Of a stretch of DNA of 64,000 nt, positions 41,281 to 49,725 are shown piece after piece; within the stretch, counting starts at the first letter, position 1, and every line of letters starts with the position of its first letter. The position numbers and the translations under genes are program-made. This DNA is from Ravibacter sp037191015 (lineage in GTDB: Bacteria > Bacteroidota > Bacteroidia > Cytophagales > Spirosomataceae): positions 186,001 through 250,000 of the forward strand of contig JBBCKD010000010.1 in assembly GCA_037191015.1 (NCBI GenBank), in the 5' to 3' direction. The notes below the pieces were generated by a model, which did not search any database, was not told where the DNA came from, and was given only the letters and a program-made list of their open reading frames with translations.

Positions 41281-42900
41281 TTACCAGAAATACCAGTACA
41301 GCAGCGCAATAATCGTCAATACGGCTGCCGCACCCCATGTAAAAGTGCTATGGGTTTTGAATGCGGCAATATCGACCTCGAGACCTTTTTTCTCGTCGGG
41401 AAGGGCGTAGCCCAGTATGACCATGCCGGCAACACAGATAAGAAAGACCCATCCCATGCGGTCGAGGAACGGAACGGTGGTCCAGTCCGCAAACGGGAAA
41501 TAGTCAAGGTGCATCATCAATGCTACCAGAAATCCACCCACTATCGCAAACAGAGCTCCTGCCGAATTGGTACGCTTCCAGAAGAAACCGAGCACAAACG
41601 AGGCAAAAATACCGGGGGAAAGCAGGCCTGTCATTTCCTGTATAAACTGGAAGCCGCCTTTCTTTTCAATCCCCATGTAGGGAGATACCAGGATCGCTAT
41701 TACCATAGACGCGACCACTACCCAACGGCCTATGCTGACGAGCTGTTTTTCGGAAGCATTTTTCCCGATATAATTTTTAAAGATATCGAGCGTGAATATC
41801 GTAGAGATACTGTTGGCTTTGCCTGCCAGCGAAGCAACTACTGCGGCGGTGAGGGCGGCGAAAGAAAGCCCTTTCAGGCCTACGGGCAGCAGGCTTAACA
41901 GTACCGGGTAAGCTTTATCCGGGTTGAGCAGGCCATCTTCTCCGAGCATCTCCTGCTGGTATAGGCCTTTGCTGTAGAGCGCAAACGCAGCAATTCCCGG
42001 CAGAGTGACGATAACAGGCATGAGCAGTTTCAGGACAGCGGCGAAAAGAATTCCGTTGCGCGCTGTTTTTATATCGGCGCCAAGCGCTCTCTGTGTAATA
42101 TACTGGTTGCATCCCCAGTAATTGAGGTTTACGATCCACATCCCGCCCAAGAGCACAGTAAGCCCGGGCAGTGACATGTAGTGGGGATCTCCTTTTTTGA
42201 AAATCATATGGAAATGGTCGTCGTGGTGCTCCTGCATCAGCCTGAAGCCGGTTGCGAGCCCGTCGACGCCAAAGACCTGGGAAACCAGGTTGACAGCCAG
42301 GTAAGTAGTGGCCAGCCCGCCTATGACGAGGAAGAAGACCTGGACAACGTCGGTGTATCCTATTACCTTCATGCCGCCCAGCGTAATGATGATGGCAAAA
42401 ACGGCAAGGCCCACCATACAGGTCATAAAGCTCAGCCCCGAAATCCCCGACACCGCAAGGGCTCCCAGGTAAAGGATTGAAGTCAGGTTGACGAGTATGT
42501 ACAGCGCCAGCCAGAATATCGCCATGATCAGGCTCACCGTTTTATTATACCTCTGGTTCAGGAACTGAGGCATGGTATAGATCTTGTTCCTGAGGTAAAT
42601 GGGCATAAAGAAGACGGCTACGACGATGAGCGTGGCGGCGGCCATCCATTCGTAGGTCGAAATAGCCAGCCCCATTGAAAACCCGTTGCCCGACATCCCT
42701 ATGAACTGCTCGGCGGAGATATTGGACGCGATCAGGGAAGCGCCGATTGCCCACCAGGTTAGGGAGCCTTCGGCAAGGAAAAAGTCTTTGGTAGATGCCT
42801 CGTTGCTTTTCTTTCTCTGGTATATCCAGTAGCCGTAGCCGGCCACAACGATAAAGTAAAACAGGAATACGGTATAATCCAGGGTTTGCAGTTGATTCAT
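41281..42900 (-). CDS. Sodium/solute symporter (SGLT-like)
   Basis: This 539-residue protein has about 14 membrane helices and belongs to the SSS family. Typical segments are DFFLAEGSLTWWAIGASLIASNISAEQFIG near the N-terminus (helix 1 and sodium site), GGMKVIGYTDVVQVFFLV, and NYWGCNQYITQRALGADI, the pattern of the vSGLT/SGLT sugar branch. Likely cargo is a sugar or inositol driven by sodium. It is first in the run transporter-epsC-merR, an unexpected pairing with a cysteine-synthesis gene. Confidence 0.93.
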   Translation of the reverse strand: MNQLQTLDYTVFLFYFIVVAGYGYWIYQRKKSNEASTKDFFLAEGSLTWWAIGASLIASNISAEQFIGMSGNGFSMGLAISTYEWMAAATLIVVAVFFMPIYLRNKIYTMPQFLNQRYNKTVSLIMAIFWLALYILVNLTSILYLGALAVSGISGLSFMTCMVGLAVFAIIITLGGMKVIGYTDVVQVFFLVIGGLATTYLAVNLVSQVFGVDGLATGFRLMQEHHDDHFHMIFKKGDPHYMSLPGLTVLLGGMWIVNLNYWGCNQYITQRALGADIKTARNGILFAAVLKLLMPVIVTLPGIAAFALYSKGLYQQEMLGEDGLLNPDKAYPVLLSLLPVGLKGLSFAALTAAVVASLAGKANSISTIFTLDIFKNYIGKNASEKQLVSIGRWVVVASMVIAILVSPYMGIEKKGGFQFIQEMTGLLSPGIFASFVLGFFWKRTNSAGALFAIVGGFLVALMMHLDYFPFADWTTVPFLDRMGWVFLICVAGMVILGYALPDEKKGLEVDIAAFKTHSTFTWGAAAVLTIIALLYWYFW

Positions 42901-43020
42901 GTACCGGTAGTTAAAGTAAGACGGGGTTGATCAGGCGGATCGAACCAACCTTCAGCGGGCCAAAAATACATAACCCGATTGAAAATATAGCAAGGAATTT
43001 TTGTAAGTAAACGAGTTGGC

Positions 43021-43905
43021 CTACTCTGCGGGCCGATGTCTGCCGGGATAACGTATGGGGTTGTCGTGTGCGGGGCCCGGCTGCTGCTGCCGGTAAATCT
43101 TCTCAATTTCATGATAGCTTGCGAAATCCCCTTCTCTGCCGAACAGGTCCAGCCACTCCCGGAACCCCTGCCTGCCGACGATCATCAGCCAGTAGGAAAC
43201 TTCCGATGCGGCAGTAAGATAGGCTAAGGCAACATGCCGGCTATCGCCGTTGAAAAAGCCGTTAAGGCTCGAGATATCTTCAAGCGAAAGCTTTTTTGCA
43301 GGCGGGACCGTACGGATCCGCCATTCCCGGAGGTAGCCCCGGAAGCGTTCCAGGCTGTCCCTGGCATTGACAAAGCGGTAATCCAGCATCATAGACAACC
43401 CTTCGTTGAACCATTGGGGTACGTCGAAGGTGGTTTTCCTCCAGCCCAACCTGCCGAACAGCTCATTGTGGCTCATTTCATGGCTGATCACATCCGTGTT
43501 GATCCCGTGCAGGTTGAGGACGATGAACGAGCTTCCGTAAAGCGTGCCCAGGCTGCACCCGGCCCCTTCCCTGCTATGGCAGTATCGTTCGTATTCGCCG
43601 GGGGTAGCACAGACAATAACGACTGCTTTCCCCCTTTTTTCACCCCAGAAGCCGGCGACCCTTTCCCTGGCTCTGGAAAGAGTTTCGCTAATGAAAGCGT
43701 GGTTTCCGGCCGGGATCTCTTCGCTTACGAAAACACCCGCTTCGATTTCTTTAAAAGAACTTAACCCGATGGCTTCACAAAAGACTATATGGCTGTACTG
43801 CAGGTAGAGCGCAATAAGCAGCAGGAGCAAGAGAAGAAAAGGAATTCCTTTCAGCCGGCCGGATTTTTGATTTTCGGGGTTTTGCACGTTACAACAGGAC
43901 TTCAC
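43021..43905 (-). CDS. Membrane-anchored peptidase-MA-like metalloprotease
   Basis: This 294-residue protein has one N-terminal membrane helix (IPFLLLLLLLIALYLQYSHIVF, about residues 21-42) and an extracytoplasmic domain. The zinc motif HEMSH sits near residue 142 (DVISHEMSHNELFG), followed by a WFNEG motif about 20 residues later (VPQWFNEGLSMMLDYRF). HExxH plus a downstream Glu in W-x-x-E-G is the gluzincin pattern of the peptidase MA-like families. Cysteines (YCHSREGAGCSLG) may form a disulfide. The substrate is unknown. It is upstream of, and in the same direction as, the SSS transporter. Confidence 0.75.
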   Translation of the reverse strand: MKSCCNVQNPENQKSGRLKGIPFLLLLLLLIALYLQYSHIVFCEAIGLSSFKEIEAGVFVSEEIPAGNHAFISETLSRARERVAGFWGEKRGKAVVIVCATPGEYERYCHSREGAGCSLGTLYGSSFIVLNLHGINTDVISHEMSHNELFGRLGWRKTTFDVPQWFNEGLSMMLDYRFVNARDSLERFRGYLREWRIRTVPPAKKLSLEDISSLNGFFNGDSRHVALAYLTAASEVSYWLMIVGRQGFREWLDLFGREGDFASYHEIEKIYRQQQPGPAHDNPIRYPGRHRPAE

Positions 43906-43976
43906 GGATCGCCTGGATCAAATATAGCGATCATCTTAATGAAAAACGGTACCAAACAATGTTTTGTGAGTCTCCG

Positions 43977-44136
43977 CATGCCCCGCCAGGGGTTACCTGT
44001 CTATAGAAAAATAGGATCCGATATAAACGCATGCCCCGTTAGGGGCTACCCGTCTATTATGTTGGGTAGCCCCTAACGGGGCAATTGAATGCGGATATGT
44101 TCCTCTAGCTATAGATAGGTAGCCCCTGACGGGGCA
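43977..44136. repeat. Four GCCCCGTTAGGGGCTACC-type repeats
   Basis: Two forward copies (GCATGCCCCGCCAGGGG... from 43977 and GCATGCCCCGTTAGGGG... from 44030) and two inverted copies (GGTAGCCCCTAACGGGGCA ending 44083 and GGTAGCCCCTGACGGGGCA ending 44136) lie between the peptidase gene and purH. Each copy contains a small internal palindrome (GCCCC/GGGGC), and opposed copies 2 and 3 can pair into a long hairpin. GTCTAT/ATAGAT flanks three of the four. This resembles a dispersed REP-like intergenic element. Confidence 0.85.
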
Positions 44137-44143
44137 TCTGAAA

Positions 44144-45670
44144 TCAATGCTTGAAGTGCCTGATGCCGGTAGCGACCATGGCTACGCCGTTTTGATTGCA
44201 GTATTCAATAGAATCTTTATCACGGATAGAGCCGCCCGGTTGCACTACAGCCGAAATCCCGGCTTTATGGGCTATTTCAACGCAGTCCGGAAACGGGAAG
44301 AAAGCGTCGGACGCCATCACCGCCCCTTCCAGGTCGAACCCGAAAGCACCTGCTTTTTCTATGGCCTGCCGCAAGGCGTCTACCCGGGAAGTCTGTCCCG
44401 TACCGCTGGCCAGCAGCTGGTTTTCCTTTGCCAGCACGATCGTGTTGGACTTGGTATGCTTGCAGACTTTAAGCGCAAATTCCAGCGCTTTCAGCTCGGC
44501 TGCGTCAGGCGACTTTTCCGTTACCACGGTCATTTGAGCCGAAGTTTCGGTCAGTGCGTCTTTATCCTGTACCAGCACGCCGTTCAATACCGTCTTGAAC
44601 ATCTCATGCGATACCGGCGTAGGCTTGCGCTTCAGGATGATCCTGTTTTTCTTTGAGCGGAGCACTTCCAGGGCGTCGGCGTTGTAGCCCGGAGCGATCA
44701 GGATTTCCATGAAAAGCTGGGTGAGCTCATTGGCGGTAGCCAGGTCGACGATTGAATTCGTGACGATAACGCCACCGAAGGCGGATACAGGATCGCATGC
44801 AAGCGCATTGAGGTAAGCCTCTTTCGGTGTCGCCGCTACCGCTACGCCGCAGGCATTTGTATGCTTGATGATGGCAAAAGCCGGTTGCTCTCCCGCGAAT
44901 TCATCGATAAGGCTCAGGCAGGCATCTACATCCACCAGGTTATTATAGGAAAGCTCCTTGCCGTTGAGCTTGTCAAAAAGCGCATCCAGGTCGCCAAAGA
45001 ACGTTGCATTCTGGTGCGGATTTTCTCCGTAGCGGAGCACATGGGCGGGAAGATTTTCGAAGTCCCTTACCGAGACGGAATCATCGCCCAAAAACCAGTT
45101 GTTGATGGAGGTATCATAATGAGAGGTGGTCGCGAAAGCCTCCTGTGCAAACTGGCGGCGATCGTCGAGCTTGGTCGAAGCGTGATCTTCCGAGAGTAAT
45201 GCCAGCACGCGTGCATACTGCTCCCGGGAGGATACGATCAGGGTGTCCTTGAAATTCTTGGCTGCCGCCCTGATAAGCGAAATGCCCCCAATATCTATTT
45301 TCTCGATAATTTCCTGCTCTGTAGCACCCGATGCAACCGTTTCTTCAAACGGATAAAGATCGACTATGACCAGGTCGAGCGCGGGGATGTTGAATTCAGT
45401 GGCCTGGTCAACGTCCCCCTGGTTGTCGCGGCGGTACAAAATCCCGCCGAAAACTGCCGGGTGAAGTGTTTTTACCCTTCCTCCAAAAATGGACGGATAG
45501 CCCGTAAGTGTTTCAACAGGAGTGACAGGGATACCCATGTTTTCAATGAAAGACTGAGTGCCTCCGGTTGAATAAATGCTAACGCCGTTATGATGCAGCA
45601 ATTCTACAATAGGCGCCAGGCCGTCTTTGTAAAATACTGAAATAAGGGCCGATTTTATCTGTTTAGCCAT
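44144..45670 (-). CDS. purH: Bifunctional AICAR formyltransferase/IMP cyclohydrolase
   Basis: PurH performs the last two steps of IMP synthesis. I start it at ATG 45670 (MAKQIKSALISVFYKDGL), the conserved N-terminus, giving 508 residues; the frame is open to 45808, but that region contains the promoter. The cyclohydrolase domain (about 1-195) has STGGTQSF, GRVKTLHPAVFGGIL and DIGGISLIRAAAKNF. The formyltransferase domain has LRYGENPHQNA, KHTNACGVA, SDAFFPFPD and QPGGSIRDKDSI. A repeat cluster lies just beyond its 3' end. Confidence 0.97.
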   Translation of the reverse strand: MAKQIKSALISVFYKDGLAPIVELLHHNGVSIYSTGGTQSFIENMGIPVTPVETLTGYPSIFGGRVKTLHPAVFGGILYRRDNQGDVDQATEFNIPALDLVIVDLYPFEETVASGATEQEIIEKIDIGGISLIRAAAKNFKDTLIVSSREQYARVLALLSEDHASTKLDDRRQFAQEAFATTSHYDTSINNWFLGDDSVSVRDFENLPAHVLRYGENPHQNATFFGDLDALFDKLNGKELSYNNLVDVDACLSLIDEFAGEQPAFAIIKHTNACGVAVAATPKEAYLNALACDPVSAFGGVIVTNSIVDLATANELTQLFMEILIAPGYNADALEVLRSKKNRIILKRKPTPVSHEMFKTVLNGVLVQDKDALTETSAQMTVVTEKSPDAAELKALEFALKVCKHTKSNTIVLAKENQLLASGTGQTSRVDALRQAIEKAGAFGFDLEGAVMASDAFFPFPDCVEIAHKAGISAVVQPGGSIRDKDSIEYCNQNGVAMVATGIRHFKH

Positions 45671-45708
45671 TTCTGAATGGAATGATATAGGGATTTGTTT
45701 TGAAACCG

Positions 45709-45716
45709 CAAAGGTA
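45709..45716 (-). promoter_or_regulatory. -7 box of purH
   Basis: TACCTTTG on the minus strand fits TAnnTTTG and would place the transcript start about 30 nt before the purH ATG at 45670. No good TTG is seen 19-21 bp upstream. No purine riboswitch fits in the short leader. Confidence 0.5.
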
Positions 45717-45772
45717 ACAGTTTTAATATAATTTTCATCCGGGGAGGATAGGTCAAATTTCGCCGTATTTCC

Positions 45773-45780
45773 TAAGTTTG
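45773..45780 (+). promoter_or_regulatory. -7 box of the MFS efflux gene
   Basis: TAAGTTTG matches the consensus and lies 31 bp before the ATG at 45812. The -33 element is weak. It is divergent from the purH promoter within about 60 bp. Confidence 0.45.
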
Positions 45781-45811
45781 CAGCGCTTCTTCCGGATTCA
45801 AACTTCATTGT

Positions 45812-47020
45812 ATGTCAACCAGGCGAAATGCTGCTCTCGGCTTTATATTCATCACGCTGCTGATCGATGTGATCGGCCTGGGCATTATCATACCCGTAAT
45901 GCCCAAACTCATTACCGAGCTCACGGGCGATTCGCTCGGGGAAGCTGCCAGGGACGGCGGGTGGCTGATGTTTGTATATGCCTTTTTCCAGTTCATTTGC
46001 GCTCCGGTTATAGGGGGACTGAGCGATAAATTCGGCAGGAGGCCGGTGCTGCTGGCCTCGCTTTTCGGTTTCACGATCGATTACCTGTTCCTGACCTTCG
46101 CCCCGACGCTGTTCTGGCTCTATATCGGCCGCATTGTGGCGGGGATTTTAGGAGCCAGCTTTACTACAGCCGCCGCCTATATAGCGGATATCAGCACACC
46201 TGAGAAGAGGAGCCAGAATTTCGGCCTTATCGGCGCGGCTTTCGGCGCCGGCTTTATCATAGGTCCCGTGATCGGCGGTTTACTGGGACAATACGGGTCC
46301 AGAATGCCTTTTATGGTAGCGGCCGGCTTGTCTTTCGTTAATTTCCTGTACGGTTATTTTATCCTGCCCGAATCGCTCAAACCCGAAAACCGCAGGAAGT
46401 TTGATATCAGGAGGGCCAATCCTGTAGGGGCTCTTCTTCACCTGAAACGCTACCCTGTTATCGCGGGGCTGGTTTTTTCACTGATATTGCTCTACCTGTC
46501 CAGCTACGCGGTACAGGGTAGCTGGTCGTATTTTGTAATGGAAAAATTCGGGTGGCAGGAAAGAGAGATCGGGATTTCGCTGGGAGCTTTCGGGGTATTG
46601 TCCATGATCGTGCAGGGCGGGCTGATCAGGATCATCATCCCCAAACTCGGCAACGAACGCAGTATCTATACCGGGCTTATGCTTTACTGTATCGGCTTTA
46701 CGCTGTTTGCTTTTGCGCAGGAAAGCTGGCAGGTGTATGTCTATATGGTTCCCTATATTCTCGGCGGAATAGCCGGGCCGGCCATACAGGGTGTGATCTC
46801 CACCCAGGTAAAGCTGAATGAGCAGGGCGAGCTGCAGGGTGCGCTGACCAGCCTTGCGAGCGCCACTTCCATCATAGGACCTCCCCTTATGACCAACGTG
46901 TTTTCATTTTTTACGTCATCTCCTGCACGGCCTTATTTCCCGGGGGCGCCCATGCTGCTGGCCGCATTTTTTTCGCTGACCGGCGCTGTCCTCGCCTGGA
47001 GGAACCTGAAAAAGAGCTGA
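45812..47020 (+). CDS. MFS efflux transporter, TCR/Tet type
   Basis: This 402-residue protein has twelve membrane helices and the drug:H+ antiporter signatures of the TetA-like group: LLIDVIGLGIIIPVMPKL in helix 1, motif A GGLSDKFGRRPVLLAS, and motif C in helix 5 (FGAGFIIGPVIGGLLGQYG). It resembles proteins annotated as tetracycline efflux, but such chromosomal homologues often export other compounds, so resistance should not be assumed. It is divergent from purH. Confidence 0.9.
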   Translation: MSTRRNAALGFIFITLLIDVIGLGIIIPVMPKLITELTGDSLGEAARDGGWLMFVYAFFQFICAPVIGGLSDKFGRRPVLLASLFGFTIDYLFLTFAPTLFWLYIGRIVAGILGASFTTAAAYIADISTPEKRSQNFGLIGAAFGAGFIIGPVIGGLLGQYGSRMPFMVAAGLSFVNFLYGYFILPESLKPENRRKFDIRRANPVGALLHLKRYPVIAGLVFSLILLYLSSYAVQGSWSYFVMEKFGWQEREIGISLGAFGVLSMIVQGGLIRIIIPKLGNERSIYTGLMLYCIGFTLFAFAQESWQVYVYMVPYILGGIAGPAIQGVISTQVKLNEQGELQGALTSLASATSIIGPPLMTNVFSFFTSSPARPYFPGAPMLLAAFFSLTGAVLAWRNLKKS

Positions 47021-47067
47021 TTAAGGAGTAATATACCTATATTGCCAATTATTTCGTTATACCTTAC

Positions 47068-49725
47068 TTGGAAATTCTTCAACGATTTATGGCTAACGAA
47101 AGCGGGGAACAGTCTTTTCTCAAATCAGTGAAAGGGAAGGTCATCTTTGGCTTCCTGGTAGGGGTAATTGCGCTCGCATCTTCGTACGTGATCAGCAAGG
47201 GCGCCTTCGACGAAATAGAGGAAATGGTTTCCCAGATCTCTACTCCCGATGAAAAGCTCCGGCTGGTAAACGTGGCCTTCGAGGATATTCTAATGCTCAA
47301 TCAAATGCAGGGCGATATCCAGGGGGCCATCAGCGGGACAGGTCTGCGGCGGGAAATGCGGGAGGGGTACGAGGCGTATTCCGGGCGATTGAAAGCCAGG
47401 CTCGATACGCTGTCCGAATGGTTTGCCGACAGTCCCGGGCAACTGGCCAGGCTCGACACCATCAGGCACATGCTCGATAAACGTTCGGAGGCTTTCGATG
47501 CCTACGTTCGCGAGCGGAGAGGGCTCGTAACCAATATCGATCTGAAGAGAAAGGTAAATTCCATTTCGGAGATAATCGCCACCTCGGCAGAATCAAAAGG
47601 GGATAGCACGGTTATCAAAACAGAGCAGCGTACTACCACGACTACCATCACGAACGCGCCTGATACGCCCGGCAATATGACGCCCGACCAGGAGGTGGAC
47701 GACGCCAGTAAGAAAGGACTTTGGGGCAAGCTTTTCCGGGGTAAGAAGCCCAGGGAAGAGGAAGTAATTTCCGGGCCCAGGGAGGCGTCTGTGATAAAAA
47801 AGGAAGAGGTTAAGGTCCTGATAGACACGCTTACAATTGCCAAAAAGGACAGTACGATCCAGATTGTGGATAAGGAAATCCGGGATATGGCAAGAAACCA
47901 GATCACAAGGGCCAACCGTTTCCTGGAAAGAGAGCGGCAACTGCAGCTGGGGGAAACCCTGCTGGTCGGACAGCTCATGGAAGTGATGCGGGAGGTGGAA
48001 GCGGACGTGCTCGATAGTATGTACAGGGACAATGCCCAGGTCAGGCAGACCATTGGCAAGAGTATCAGGAACATAGGATTTATCCTGCTGGGCGTGTTGA
48101 CGCTGACCGCCTTGCTGGGCTTCTGGATCTTTGCCGATATTACCCGGAGCAGCGAGTACAGGAAAGAATTAGAGCTTGCCAAAGAGGAAGCGGACTACCA
48201 CAGTGAGGCAAAACAGCGGTTCCTGGCCAATATGAGCCACGAGATCAGGACTCCTCTCCAGTCGATCATAGGGTTCAGCGAATTGCTGAAAAACGAGGAG
48301 AATCCCGGCAGGGCCCAGCTTGAGATTATTCACAAATCGTCGGAGCACCTGCTGCACCTGGTCAACGAGATACTGGATTACAGCCGCATTATTTCCGATA
48401 GCTTCGAGTTTGCCGAAGATAATTTCGATATAGCTAAAGTACTGGAAGAGGTGGTGGAAGCGGCCAGGCTTCAGGCCTCCGATAAAGGCCTCGAGCTGAG
48501 GCTTGTGAACGAATTCGGCGCGTCGACCTATGTGTCGGGCGATGCATTCCGCCTGAAGCAGATACTTCTCAACCTGCTGGGTAATGCCATTAAATTCACG
48601 AAGGAAGGCAGCGTGGAAATGGCTGCCGGGCTGGTAGAGAGGAATAACGTAAAAGAGATCAGGCTGGTCGTGAAAGATACCGGTATTGGAATGAAGCCTG
48701 ACCAGGTAAAACGCGTATTTAACCAGTTTGAGCAGGGCCATGCGGGTATAGCTTCGGAATTCGGAGGCTCCGGGCTCGGACTTAGCATCGTGAAAGCGTT
48801 GGTGACAGCTCAGGGAGGAAGGATAGAAGTAGACAGCAAATGGGGAGAATATTCATCTTTTACCATTCACCTGCCGTTTAAAGAGGGAAGCTCTCCCATA
48901 GCGGAAGACCAGTATGAAGACCTGGTGGATACGCATGATGCTTTCGACGGCGGAAAGGTCTGGATTATAGATGACGACAAGTACATCCTGCAGTGGCTGA
49001 AGACGGTCCTTGAGCAGAGCGGGGCGGAAGTCAGGGCATTTTCGTCGCCGATAGACGCCGACGAGGCTTCGTGGGACCCTGAAGTAAGTCTTGTGTTTAT
49101 CGATATACGAATGCCCGGGATGTCGGGGACGGAGCTGTGCGGAAGGCTGAAGGAAAAAGCGGGTTCGTCGGCGAGGTTCATTGCCTGTACAGCAATGGCC
49201 CTGCCTGACGAGCGGGCCCGGATACTGCAGACCGGGTTTGACGATCTGCTGATGAAGCCGTTCAGGAAGTCGTCTGTTTTGCGGATCCTGAATACCTCGC
49301 TTCGGACTTCAGGAGGTAATGAGAACGCTCACGATGCAGATATCATTGCTTTAGCCGGGGCAGATCCCGGAGCAAACACTTACGATCCCGGTATGATAGA
49401 CATTTCCAACCTGGTTTCCATGACGATGGGAGATGAGCAGTTGCTCAGAGACAGCCTGGAGCAGTTTGTCGGGGACACTATAGAAGACCTGGAACTCGTG
49501 GAGCGTCATTTGTCGGCAGACGACGGCCGGGATAGCCTCCGGGATCTTTTTCACAGGCTGGCGGGCAGAACTGGGCAGGTCGGAGCCGGAGAGCTGGGCA
49601 GCAGGATGCGGCAGCTGGAGGTGGCCCTGGCCGGGGATGAGCCGGTTTCGACTGACGAGATATGGGATATCGTCAGGTCGGGCTACCAGCTGGTGGAGGA
49701 GATCCAGGCGAGATACGTCAGCTGA
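47068..49725 (+). CDS. Hybrid histidine kinase with receiver and Hpt domains
   Basis: This 885-residue membrane kinase has a TM helix near residue 28-47 (VIFGFLVGVIALASSYVIS). A long extracytoplasmic or coiled region follows, with an unusual charged Thr-rich stretch (around TEQRTTTTTITN), and a second TM lies near 335-352 (IGFILLGVLTLTALLGFWIF). The H box is FLANMSHEIRTPLQSIIGFS, and the ATPase has GNAIKFT, DTGIGM and GGSGLGLSIVKALV. A receiver (IIDDDKYI, phospho-Asp in VFIDIRMPGMSG) and a C-terminal Hpt (LFHRLAGRTGQVG) complete a phosphorelay. The start is TTG at 47068; ATG 47089 is the alternative. Its 3' end overlaps the convergent NtrC-type regulator gene by 8 bp, suggesting a pair. Confidence 0.92.
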   Translation: MEILQRFMANESGEQSFLKSVKGKVIFGFLVGVIALASSYVISKGAFDEIEEMVSQISTPDEKLRLVNVAFEDILMLNQMQGDIQGAISGTGLRREMREGYEAYSGRLKARLDTLSEWFADSPGQLARLDTIRHMLDKRSEAFDAYVRERRGLVTNIDLKRKVNSISEIIATSAESKGDSTVIKTEQRTTTTTITNAPDTPGNMTPDQEVDDASKKGLWGKLFRGKKPREEEVISGPREASVIKKEEVKVLIDTLTIAKKDSTIQIVDKEIRDMARNQITRANRFLERERQLQLGETLLVGQLMEVMREVEADVLDSMYRDNAQVRQTIGKSIRNIGFILLGVLTLTALLGFWIFADITRSSEYRKELELAKEEADYHSEAKQRFLANMSHEIRTPLQSIIGFSELLKNEENPGRAQLEIIHKSSEHLLHLVNEILDYSRIISDSFEFAEDNFDIAKVLEEVVEAARLQASDKGLELRLVNEFGASTYVSGDAFRLKQILLNLLGNAIKFTKEGSVEMAAGLVERNNVKEIRLVVKDTGIGMKPDQVKRVFNQFEQGHAGIASEFGGSGLGLSIVKALVTAQGGRIEVDSKWGEYSSFTIHLPFKEGSSPIAEDQYEDLVDTHDAFDGGKVWIIDDDKYILQWLKTVLEQSGAEVRAFSSPIDADEASWDPEVSLVFIDIRMPGMSGTELCGRLKEKAGSSARFIACTAMALPDERARILQTGFDDLLMKPFRKSSVLRILNTSLRTSGGNENAHDADIIALAGADPGANTYDPGMIDISNLVSMTMGDEQLLRDSLEQFVGDTIEDLELVERHLSADDGRDSLRDLFHRLAGRTGQVGAGELGSRMRQLEVALAGDEPVSTDEIWDIVRSGYQLVEEIQARYVS

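Noticed and set aside
45812..47020. Calling the MFS protein a tetracycline-resistance gene
   Set aside because: The TetA-like signatures define a broad antiporter family; there is no mobile element or resistance context, so a specific drug cannot be claimed.
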